A DNA stretch of 64,000 nucleotides, from NCBI GenBank assembly GCA_934434555.1, contig CAKRZX010000008.1, forward strand, positions 19,950-83,949. Reading direction: 5' to 3'. Positions within the stretch are counted from its first letter, which is position 1; the number at the start of each line of letters is the position of its first letter. Below the pieces are notes generated by a model. It had not been told where the DNA came from, ran no database searches, and saw only the letters and a program-made list of their open reading frames with translations. Shown in pieces: positions 26,046-32,894 of the stretch. This DNA is from an uncultured Clostridia bacterium (lineage in GTDB: Bacteria; Bacillota; Clostridia; Christensenellales; QALW01). Position numbers and translations under genes: made by a program.

Positions 26046-27461
26046 ATGGAAGAATTCAGATTATGTAATGCGCTTTGCGACCATATGGTTTTGCAGCGGG
26101 ACGAAGAAGTCCGCATATGGGGCAAAGGCAAAAAAGCAGGCGATTTTATTAAAGCCCAGATAGGTCCCTATGAGGGCGGCACGGTGGTTGATATCAACCT
26201 TACGTGGCAACTTTTTCTGCCGGCTATGCCCGTAAACTGCGTGCCGCAGACGCTGACCGTTACCGACGGCGAAACTACGGTTACGGTAAACGATGTGCTT
26301 ATAGGCGACGTGTGGGTGGTAAACGGACAGAGCAATGCCGAAATCACAATTGCCGCGGCAAACAGCAACGGCAAAGGAATTTATGATGAAGAAATCAAGG
26401 ATATTCACGCAAGCGACAATATCCGTATTCTGGAACAGTACCGCGATTTGGCGTGCGTAAAGCACCCTGAAACAATGAACGAGCCCCAGTTTGACCTTAT
26501 CGACCCGGAAATAAGTTCGTGGCGCAAACCTGATAAGCAGGAAGACATTATGGACGTTTCGGCTATGGGATTCTTTTTTGCAAAATATATTTCCCGAACG
26601 CTCAATGCAAGCGTGCCGATAGGTCTTGTGGTAATTGCCTCGGCAGGCTCTCCCATGATGGAACTCATTATGCCCGAACTTGTTGTGCCTATGGGGTACA
26701 CCAAAGCGGAAAAAGAAAACATTCCGCTTGCGGGTATGTATAACGCTCTTGCCGCGCCCATTCAGCCTATGACAATCAAAGGTATGCTTTTCTACCAGGG
26801 CGAAAGCGAACAGTGGAGGTGTGATAAATATCCCTATCATCTTAAATGGTATGTTGATGAACTTCGCCGCCGTTTTGAAAAGAATTTCCCGTTCTATTTT
26901 GTGCAGATTTCTTCCCACGTGGGCGACGGCTTTGAAATGTGGAAACGTATTGAAGAAGTCAGATACGCACAGTTTGATATGCTTGATTTAATTGATAACA
27001 GTTATCTGATAGTTTCAATGGACGTGGGCGGCAGAAAAGAAAACGCCGACTGGGCGCACCCGCCGTATAAGAAACCCATTGGCGAGCGCTTGGCAAAATA
27101 CGTGCTTGCAAACGAGTACGGAGTGGGCGATGTTGAGTTTGCGGCAAGTCCCGTTCCCGTTGACTGGGATTTTATTGACGATGCCGTATACGTTTACTTT
27201 GAAAACGTGGGCGACGGTCTTAAATGCGCCGCGGGCGATAAACTCGTGGGCTTTGAGGCGGCAGGCGAGGACGGAGAGTATAAGCCCGTTGACGGCGAAA
27301 TCGCAGACAATGCAACCGTGATTTTTACGGGCGTGAAAAATCCGCAAAAACTCCGCTATGCCCATATGCACGACGCGTATATCGAAAACGCAAACCTTGC
27401 GTCTTCATCCGATATGCCTTGCGCGGCATTTGAAATCAAAAAGAAAACAGGTTTAAGATAA
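26046..27461 (+). CDS. Sialate O-acetylesterase-like (SASA/SGNH) carbohydrate esterase
   Basis: The 471-residue protein belongs to the SASA/DUF303 esterase family. An N-terminal beta domain (about 1-85) has the usual MVLQRDEEVRIWGKG. The SGNH core follows, with the nucleophile Ser96 in GQSNAE, the oxyanion segment FYQGESE and the catalytic His in WAHPPYKKPIGERLAKY. A C-terminal beta domain closes the protein. There is no signal peptide, so it would deacetylate imported sugars. Sialic acid is the family's named substrate, but plant acetyl-glycans are also attacked by relatives. It lies 16 nt after the phosphoesterase gene with its own GGAG site. Confidence 0.85.
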   Translation: MEEFRLCNALCDHMVLQRDEEVRIWGKGKKAGDFIKAQIGPYEGGTVVDINLTWQLFLPAMPVNCVPQTLTVTDGETTVTVNDVLIGDVWVVNGQSNAEITIAAANSNGKGIYDEEIKDIHASDNIRILEQYRDLACVKHPETMNEPQFDLIDPEISSWRKPDKQEDIMDVSAMGFFFAKYISRTLNASVPIGLVVIASAGSPMMELIMPELVVPMGYTKAEKENIPLAGMYNALAAPIQPMTIKGMLFYQGESEQWRCDKYPYHLKWYVDELRRRFEKNFPFYFVQISSHVGDGFEMWKRIEEVRYAQFDMLDLIDNSYLIVSMDVGGRKENADWAHPPYKKPIGERLAKYVLANEYGVGDVEFAASPVPVDWDFIDDAVYVYFENVGDGLKCAAGDKLVGFEAAGEDGEYKPVDGEIADNATVIFTGVKNPQKLRYAHMHDAYIENANLASSSDMPCAAFEIKKKTGLR

Positions 27462-27465
27462 GAAT

Positions 27466-27513
27466 AATCACCCCGAAAAGAGAGTATAATTCTTAATACG
27501 GGGTGATTTTTTA
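27466..27513 (+). terminator. Hairpin between esterase and TspO genes that also holds the TspO ribosome site
   Basis: A 10-bp stem (aatcaccccg / cggggtgatt) with a 23-nt AT-rich loop and a T tract. The 3' arm contains GGGGTGA, the only plausible ribosome site for the ATG at 27513. Confidence 0.7.
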
Positions 27514-27983
27514 TGAAAAAAATAAATAAGCGAATGATTGACAGCGTATTGTTTGCGATTTTGCTTGCGGCGGTTACCGCGTCGTGTGCAATGCTGTTTA
27601 CCGATACAAAAAGCGCGTGGTACGAAAACCTTATCAAGCCGCCGTTTCAGCCGCCGGCATTCGTGTTTATCGCGGGCTGGTCGCTGATTTATCTGCTCTT
27701 TGCGGCATCATTTTCGGTTGCGCTCTATTTTAAGGCGGGCAAAAAGGCGTATTTTCTTTATGCGTTGCAATGCGTCTTTAACGTGCTGTGGTGTTTGTTC
27801 TTTTTTACGCTTCATATGCCGCTTTTGGCGTTTCCCGCGGTGCTTGCCTATCTTGTAACAACGTATCTTACCGTACGCGTTATGTTCACGGTAAACAAAA
27901 ATGCCGCGTATCTGTTGCTTGTGCAGATTCTGTGGCTCACTTTTGCATCAGTGCTTAACTACACTATAATTCTTTTGAATTAA
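27513..27983 (+). CDS. TspO/MBR family membrane protein
   Basis: The 156-residue protein has five transmembrane helices and family marks: WYENLIKPPFQPP, FIAGWSLIYLLFA, NVLWCLFFF and the C-terminal WLTFASVLNYTI. TspO proteins bind porphyrins and other tetrapyrroles or sterols, and are linked to stress responses in bacteria. No haem genes are adjacent. The ribosome site lies inside a terminator-like hairpin, so its translation may depend on read-through. Confidence 0.93.
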   Translation: MKKINKRMIDSVLFAILLAAVTASCAMLFTDTKSAWYENLIKPPFQPPAFVFIAGWSLIYLLFAASFSVALYFKAGKKAYFLYALQCVFNVLWCLFFFTLHMPLLAFPAVLAYLVTTYLTVRVMFTVNKNAAYLLLVQILWLTFASVLNYTIILLN

Positions 27984-27986
27984 AGG

Positions 27987-28015
27987 TTGAAAAATCTCCT
28001 TGACAGTGGTACAAT
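27987..28015 (+). promoter_or_regulatory. Promoter of the SGNH hydrolase gene
   Basis: TTGAAA (27987-27992), a 17-nt spacer and TACAAT (28010-28015), then AAAAAGGAG before ATG 28038. Confidence 0.65.
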
Positions 28016-28037
28016 ATGAAAAAAAGGAGATGAGTTT

Positions 28038-28715
28038 ATGGCTGATATAAGGGAAAATACCGTTTCGGCGGAAAATCAACTTAAAAGAGAAGATTCCGTT
28101 TTCGGAAAAAAAGGAACGGGCAAAAGAATACTGTTTTTGGGCAATTCAATTACCCGCCACGGACCCAATGCGTCGCTTGGGTGGCTTAGTGACTGGGGTA
28201 TGGCGGCGTCAAGCGTTGAAAAAGATTACGTACACCGCACAATGGCGCGAGCCCTTGCAAAAGACCCGGACGTTTCATTTCTTGTGGGACAGATTTCACC
28301 TTGGGAAAGGCATTACTGGGTAGAAAATTTCTTTGAAGAGAGATTTCCCGAACTGATTGAATATAACGCCGATATAATCGTGCTGCGTGCGATTGAAAAC
28401 GTGCCCGCGGAGGAACTTGAAAATCACGATTTCCGCGCCGCTATAAAATCGCTTATTGATACGCTTAACCCTGACGGCACGGCAAAGGTTGTGCTTACGT
28501 CGGCTTTTTGGCCCGCGGGCGAAAGGGACAGAGCAATGCTTGATGTTGCGGCAAAGTACGGCTACCGTTTTGTTTATTTGGGCGATTTGGGTGTGCGCGA
28601 CGAGTATACCGCAAAGGGATTGTTTGAACATTCCGGCGTTGCGGCGCATCCGGGCGATAAAGGTATGGACGAAATCGCACGGCGCATTTTCTTTGCGATA
28701 GAGGACTGGATTTGA
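28038..28715 (+). CDS. SGNH/GDSL hydrolase family protein
   Basis: The 225-residue protein has the GDSL block FLGNSITRHG (candidate nucleophile Ser37), and near the C-terminus HPGDKGMDEIA, which supplies the Asp/His pair of the SGNH triad in the usual spacing. There is no signal peptide. Likely an acyl- or acetyl-esterase on a small sugar substrate, in keeping with the SASA esterase 0.6 kb upstream. It has its own promoter, and its stop codon is inside a strong terminator. Confidence 0.8.
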   Translation: MADIRENTVSAENQLKREDSVFGKKGTGKRILFLGNSITRHGPNASLGWLSDWGMAASSVEKDYVHRTMARALAKDPDVSFLVGQISPWERHYWVENFFEERFPELIEYNADIIVLRAIENVPAEELENHDFRAAIKSLIDTLNPDGTAKVVLTSAFWPAGERDRAMLDVAAKYGYRFVYLGDLGVRDEYTAKGLFEHSGVAAHPGDKGMDEIARRIFFAIEDWI

Positions 28716-28742
28716 AAAGCGGGAGCGAGGCTCCCGCTTTTC
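28714..28742 (+). terminator. Terminator of the SGNH hydrolase gene
   Basis: A perfect 13-bp stem (gaaaagcgggagc / gctcccgcttttc) with a 3-nt loop. The stem begins inside the stop codon. Confidence 0.85.
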
Positions 28743-28755
28743 AGATTGTGCATAT

Positions 28756-29038
28756 ATTGCGACCGATGGTCGCCGCTGCAATAATGAGGGGTGCTTGTGC
28801 TTATTTAGAAACGATTGTTTTGTGTTCTTTATTGATTTAGCACGGTAGGGCGGGGCTTTATGTCCCGCCGAATTCGGAAAGGTGGATTTTATGCAATAGG
28901 ATAGGTGTTTTGCGGCAGTATGTCTTTTGCAAAAATGCAATCTTTTTTCGCTCGCGGCAGGAGATAAACCCCTGCCCTACGGGGGAAAAATGGGTTTTGG
29001 GATAAAATAATTTTTGCGGTAAAATAATATTTTCGCAT
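28756..29038. repeat. Intergenic repeat, copy A of a tandem duplication
   Basis: 283 bp nearly identical to 29114-29395 (a few substitutions and one 1-base indel), offset 358 bp. It opens with the hairpin gcgacc-gat-ggtcgc, then AT-rich sequence, the CGGTAGGG module with stem ggcggg/cccgcc at 28843, about 100 bp of spacer, and an inverted module ending ccctacgggg at 28956-28985. No coding sense is supported. Confidence 0.85.
28843..28985. repeat. MITE-like unit with inverted CGGTAGGG ends, copy A
   Basis: The left end reads CGGTAGGGCGGGG with the loop ctttatgt. The right end (28956-28985), read on the minus strand, is CCCCGTAGGGCAGGGG with the loop tttatc and a matching stem. The two ends are therefore inverted copies of one module. 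Confidence 0.6.
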
Positions 29039-29068
29039 TGTTTGTTTTTCACGCTTCGTTTGTTTTGC

Positions 29069-29096
29069 CCGGTAGGGGAGCACATTACGCTCCCGC
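29069..29096 (+). repeat. Solo CGGTAGGG hairpin module
   Basis: cggtagggg followed by the stem gggagc / gctccc with loop acatta, between the two long copies. The same start motif carries a different hairpin. Confidence 0.5.
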
Positions 29097-29113
29097 TTTT
29101 GCATTATGTAATT

Positions 29114-29395
29114 ATTGCGACCGATGGCCGCCGCTGCAATAATGAGGGGTGCTTGTATTTATTTAGAAACGATTGTTTTGTGTTCTTTGTTGATTTAGCA
29201 CGGTAGGGCGGGGCTTTATGTCCCGCCGAATTCGGAAAGGTGGATTTTATGCAATAGGATAGGTGTTTTGCGGCAGTATGTCTTTTGCAAAAATGCAATC
29301 TTTTTTCGCTCGCGGCAGCAGCAAGCCGCTGCCCTACGGGGGAAAAATGGGGTTTGGGATAAAATAATTTTTGCGGTAAAATAATCTTTTCGCAT
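29114..29395. repeat. Intergenic repeat, copy B of a tandem duplication
   Basis: Second copy of the 283-bp unit at 28756. Its CGGTAGGG module is at 29201 and its inverted module at 29314-29342. In the latter the hairpin sequence differs from copy A (ggcagcagcaagccgctgcc), yet the stem is kept. Confidence 0.85.
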
Positions 29396-29478
29396 AATCT
29401 TGCTTTTGCTCTTTGTTTATCTTATGTCATTTGCACAAAAGCAAAGAAGCCACAATATTAAAGGTTCAAGTTCTTTGC

Positions 29479-29551
29479 CCCGCTTTCTTTTAAGAAAGCG
29501 GGCGGGGTACGGGGCAGCGCCCCGACAAGTAATGCCCGCATCGCGGGCATT
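29479..29551. repeat. Cluster of three GC-rich palindromes after the GT2 gene
   Basis: cccgctttctt-tt-aagaaagcggg (29479-29502, perfect 11-bp stem), cggggc-agc-gccccg (29510-29524) and aatgcccgc-atc-gcgggcatt (29531-29551). The last may terminate the minus-strand glycosyltransferase operon, though no long T tract follows. The group has the look of a dispersed REP-type element. Confidence 0.6.
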
Positions 29552-29555
29552 AAAA

Positions 29556-30497
29556 CTACCTGTTCAAAAATTCTTCGATAATATATCGGGGGCGCGATTT
29601 TGTTTCGTTGTATATTTTTCCGATATATTCACCGATAATGCCCAGCGAGAGCAACTGTATACCGCCTATCATCCAGATAGAGCAGATAATTGATGCCCAG
29701 CCACTGTCGGCGTGACCGGTTATTTTGATAATAATACTGTATATAAGCATTGCAAGGCTTAAAATGAAAATAATAAAGCCGAGCGAGGTTATAAGCCGTA
29801 TGGGTTTTATGCTGAATGATGTTATACCGTCAATCGCAAAGGAAAGCATCTTTTTAAGTGGATACTTGCTTTCTCCGGCAAAGCGCTCACTGCGTTCATA
29901 TTCCACAATTGCGGTCTTGAAACCGATAAGGGGAACAATGCCGCGCAGAAACAGATTCACTTCCCTGAATTCCGCCAAAGCGTTAAGGGCACGCTTGCTC
30001 ATAAGGCGGTAGTCGGCATGATTGTACACAATGTCAACGCCCATTTTGGCCAAAAAGCGATAGTACGCCAGAGCAGTGCTGCGCTTAAAAAAAGTATCTT
30101 TTTTCCTTGACGAACGAACGCCGTAAACGATGTCGCAGCCCTCGTTGTATTTTTCTATAAAACGGTCAAGAGCGTCGATGTCATCCTGTAAATCCGCGTC
30201 CATTGAAACAACAATGTCGGCGTATTCCTTTGCAGTCATAAGCCCCGCAAGCAAAGCGTTCTGATGTCCCCTGTTATGGGCAAGTTTTATGCCCGAAAAC
30301 AGTTCATCGCCTTCGGTAAGACTTTTTATAATCTCCCATGTCTTGTCCTTTGAACCGTCGTCAATAAAACATACGCGGCTTTTTGAATCGATTGTTCCGC
30401 CGGAGATAAGCGATGTCATTTTTGCCTTTAAGCGCTTGCTTGTTTCCGGCAGAACCGCTTCTTCATTGTAGCAGGGAACGGTAACATACAAAATCAT
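29556..30497 (-). CDS. Family 2 glycosyltransferase with C-terminal membrane anchor (GtrB/DPM1-like)
   Basis: The 313-residue protein has a GT2 domain (about 1-220) with the nucleotide-sugar motif VSMDADLQDD and CDIVYGVRSSR, then two transmembrane helices (about 232-258 and 266-292). This layout is that of polyprenyl-phosphate glucosyl- or mannosyltransferases such as GtrB, which load a sugar on the lipid carrier for outside transfer. No flippase (GtrA) or acceptor transferase is adjacent. It is the last gene of a four-gene minus-strand operon, 4 nt after the ThyX-like gene. Confidence 0.88.
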   Translation of the reverse strand: MILYVTVPCYNEEAVLPETSKRLKAKMTSLISGGTIDSKSRVCFIDDGSKDKTWEIIKSLTEGDELFSGIKLAHNRGHQNALLAGLMTAKEYADIVVSMDADLQDDIDALDRFIEKYNEGCDIVYGVRSSRKKDTFFKRSTALAYYRFLAKMGVDIVYNHADYRLMSKRALNALAEFREVNLFLRGIVPLIGFKTAIVEYERSERFAGESKYPLKKMLSFAIDGITSFSIKPIRLITSLGFIIFILSLAMLIYSIIIKITGHADSGWASIICSIWMIGGIQLLSLGIIGEYIGKIYNETKSRPRYIIEEFLNR

Positions 30498-30501
30498 TTT
30501 T

Positions 30502-31119
30502 TTATTCTCCGATAATAAGTTCTTTCGCGTAGGGCAAAGAGGTTATCCAGTCGGCAAAAACGTGCCATTCGTCCAATTTATGATTCCTGCGCGCAAAATA
30601 CATATTGCGCAGGTTTTCGTAATTCATAGTAACGGTGCGCATTTGGTTGTAACTTGACGGAAGCAACTGAATCAAATCGTACCACAGCGCCTTGTCCTTC
30701 GTCTCTATGTATTCTTTGCGGAGTTCTTCCATAAAATCAATAAGCGTGTCCGCAACGTGCAAAGAGCGTTCGTCAAGTTTGTCAAAGGAAAAATCCTCGC
30801 GGGAAAACTCTTTTGAATGAATCTTGTGCATTGTGGAGGTGGAGTTTGCAACAGTGCCCACTTTATAGGTGTCGAATTCTTTCCACCAGTAAAGAGGCGC
30901 GGTAATATCGACCGAAACGAAAATCATACGCACGAATTTCCTGTGGTCACTGCCCGCTGCGCAAAGGCGTTTTGCCAAATCCAAATCGTTCGGACCGAAA
31001 ACAAAATTGCCGCTTTCGTCATAAAAACTGTCGCTGCGCGCCCAGCTGTTCATAGGGTTGCGGGCGCCGCGCATAGCATTTTCAAAATTCATTACTTCAA
31101 ATCTTTCAAGCTTAATCAT
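30502..31119 (-). CDS. ThyX-like protein of unknown function lacking the RHR motif
   Basis: The 205-residue protein resembles flavin-dependent thymidylate synthases in its second half: LLPSSYNQMRTVTMNYENLR followed by NHKLDEWHVF lines up with the ThyX segment LP...T.N.RSL..F...R...EWE. The first half VSVDITAPLYWWKEFDTYK fits the strand before the ThyX signature. However, the catalytic RHRx7S is absent; the corresponding region reads EFDTYKVGTVANSTS. It may be a phage-type relative with another role. The family call is by eye. It lies in a kinase-membrane protein-GT2 operon, with AGGAGA before the ATG. Confidence 0.5.
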   Translation of the reverse strand: MIKLERFEVMNFENAMRGARNPMNSWARSDSFYDESGNFVFGPNDLDLAKRLCAAGSDHRKFVRMIFVSVDITAPLYWWKEFDTYKVGTVANSTSTMHKIHSKEFSREDFSFDKLDERSLHVADTLIDFMEELRKEYIETKDKALWYDLIQLLPSSYNQMRTVTMNYENLRNMYFARRNHKLDEWHVFADWITSLPYAKELIIGE

Positions 31120-31128
31120 ATTTTTCTC

Positions 31129-31716
31129 CTATTTATAAATGCAAATGTAGAACCATTGCCCATTGATATCAAGAGCGTCGCTCCACTCGGTATAATTTAT
31201 TTCCCACGCTGCGGGGTAATTGCCCGAAGGTATATAGGCGTAACCCTCAACGCGGTCTTTGGTGTCCAAAGTATAAAAGAACACAACATCGCCCAAAACT
31301 TCAACTTTCTTTGTGGGAACAATGAGGGAGAGTTCCTCGGACATCGCTTCTGCATCGCCTGTTTCCGAAATTGCCTGCGCGGAATGATTGAATGCCGTTT
31401 CGTGCTTTAAGAAATCGCCCTGAATTTTTGCGTTTGACGTGCCGTTTGACAGCATAAATGCCGCAACAAGAACAACAACCGACACAAATGCGAAAATAAG
31501 GAATACCATATCGCGCTTTTTATATGAAAGCACAAAATATACAACAGCCGTGATAACGCAAAGCACGGGGAAAATAAGCACTACGGCGTTTGCAGCAGAA
31601 CCCAAGTACGAATAAATAAGATTGTTGTTTATCAGTGCCAGCAGCGACAATGCGGCAAAAACTACGGGGATAAGACCCAAAAGCCAAAAAAACGGACTTC
31701 TCTTTTTCTTTTCCAT
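31129..31716 (-). CDS. Small membrane protein with extracytoplasmic C-terminal domain, unknown
   Basis: The 195-residue protein has three predicted helices (about 9-29, 42-64 and 70-90) and a soluble C-terminal domain of about 100 residues (aromatic-rich, ending NGQWFYICIYK). I recognise no family. It sits 7 nt after the kinase gene and 9 nt before the ThyX-like gene in the same operon. Confidence 0.7.
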   Translation of the reverse strand: MEKKKRSPFFWLLGLIPVVFAALSLLALINNNLIYSYLGSAANAVVLIFPVLCVITAVVYFVLSYKKRDMVFLIFAFVSVVVLVAAFMLSNGTSNAKIQGDFLKHETAFNHSAQAISETGDAEAMSEELSLIVPTKKVEVLGDVVFFYTLDTKDRVEGYAYIPSGNYPAAWEINYTEWSDALDINGQWFYICIYK

Positions 31717-31723
31717 AAAACTC

Positions 31724-32785
31724 TTAACAATATTTTTCGTTAATTCTAATCATTTCGTCCCAGTGCTTTTCCATTTCGGAAAGCAGCCTGAACTGGGTGC
31801 GGCAGCGTACAAGATTGTGCTCTTCGTATTTTGTTTTGAAGTACACATTGCCTTCAAGATAGTCGGTTAAAAAACGCATACCGCATTCAAAAGTCATCAT
31901 TTTTGCGCCTACCGGCATAAGGCGCATTTCGTCCTTTGTCAAAAGCCCGCCGGTGCCCTCGGCAAAACCGCGGCAGAATGCTTCAAACAAAGCTAAATCT
32001 ATTGTCATTTTATCGGTATCGGGTTCATCTTCTGCCGCAGTGGCGGCACCGAAACGAATCGAATCACCGAAATCGTTAACCGAAAAACCGGGCATAACGG
32101 TGTCAAGGTCAATGACGCAAAGCGGATTTCCGGTTGTTGAATCAAGCATAATATTATTGCACTTTGTATCGTTATGTGTAACGCGCAAGGGCAGTTTGCC
32201 CGCGTAAAATGCGTTATAAAGTTCATGGCAAAGGGACTCGTGCTTCTTTGCAAACTCAATTTCCTTTGCGGCATTTTTTGCCCTGCCGAATTTGTCTTCC
32301 GACAAAACGGTCATAAAACGCTCAAAGCGCTTTGGCGTATTGTGAAAATCGGGAATGGTTTCAAACAGTTCTTCCGCGGGAAAATCCGCAAGTTGCTTCT
32401 GAAAAGTTCCGAATGCCTTGGCACAGCGGTAAAATTCCTCAGGTGAATCTATTCTTTCGGGCGAAAAGGCATTTTCTATAAAATCATACATACGCCAGCA
32501 GCCGGACTCGTTGAGAAAATAGTTTTTACCAGTTTTTGTTTTAACAAATGAGAGGGATTCCCTCTTATCCTTAATATTTTTTGATATGTGTTCAAGCACT
32601 TTTTCTATGTTGGAAATAACTTCGAGCGGGTGTTCAAAAACCCTGTCGTTTATCCTTTGCAGGATATACTTTGAATCTGCTTCAACAAGAAAAGTGTCGT
32701 TAATATGCCCGTTGCCGTAAGGGGTGATTTTTTTTGCAGTGCCGTTAAGAAGAAAATGCCCGGCAACCGTATATTGAAGTTCCAT
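31724..32785 (-). CDS. Aminoglycoside-phosphotransferase-fold sugar kinase, N-acetylhexosamine 1-kinase (NahK)-like
   Basis: The 353-residue protein has the APH fold: a lid region YGNGHINDTFLVEA, catalytic RVTHNDTKCNNIMLD (His204-Asp206) and the metal site CVIDLDTVMPG (Asp226). These segments match NahK-type kinases that phosphorylate GlcNAc/GalNAc at C1 after lacto-N-biose or mucin-sugar breakdown in bifidobacteria. No lnpA-type phosphorylase or matching ABC transporter is adjacent, so substrate is inferred from similarity only; a homoserine- or choline-type kinase is less likely. It is first in its operon, with the ribosome site GAGAGG. Confidence 0.75.
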   Translation of the reverse strand: MELQYTVAGHFLLNGTAKKITPYGNGHINDTFLVEADSKYILQRINDRVFEHPLEVISNIEKVLEHISKNIKDKRESLSFVKTKTGKNYFLNESGCWRMYDFIENAFSPERIDSPEEFYRCAKAFGTFQKQLADFPAEELFETIPDFHNTPKRFERFMTVLSEDKFGRAKNAAKEIEFAKKHESLCHELYNAFYAGKLPLRVTHNDTKCNNIMLDSTTGNPLCVIDLDTVMPGFSVNDFGDSIRFGAATAAEDEPDTDKMTIDLALFEAFCRGFAEGTGGLLTKDEMRLMPVGAKMMTFECGMRFLTDYLEGNVYFKTKYEEHNLVRCRTQFRLLSEMEKHWDEMIRINEKYC

Positions 32786-32822
32786 GCTGTATGATACCTC
32801 TCAGAAATATTTTGCAACGTAT

Positions 32823-32851
32823 ATTCTATCACACTCTCGACCTAAATGCAA
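32823..32851 (-). promoter_or_regulatory. Promoter of the NahK-like operon
   Basis: On the minus strand TTGCAT (32846-32851), a 17-nt spacer and TAGAAT (32823-32828). Confidence 0.6.
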
Positions 32852-32853
32852 GA

Positions 32854-32887
32854 CAAAAAAATCAGACGGACGTACAACCCGTCTGAT
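32854..32887 (-). terminator. Terminator of the ABC/FtsX fusion gene
   Basis: On the minus strand the stem atcagacgg / ccgtctgat with a 9-nt loop is followed by seven T. It separates the ABC gene from the NahK-like promoter, which starts before the T tract ends. Confidence 0.9.
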
Positions 32888-32894
32888 TTGTATA

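Noticed and set aside
27485..27490. TATAAT inside the hairpin loop before tspO as a promoter
   Set aside because: No acceptable -35 lies 16-18 nt upstream (the position reads gaataa).
28296..29298. Minus-strand frames of 64 and 214 codons containing AGHKAPPYRAKS in both copies of the intergenic repeat
   Set aside because: The shared peptide is only the translation of the hairpin module. There is no ribosome site, and one frame runs into the SGNH gene.
28756..29395. The two long direct repeats as a possible CRISPR array or rRNA spacer
   Set aside because: Only two units of about 283 bp, with no short repeat-spacer alternation and no cas genes.
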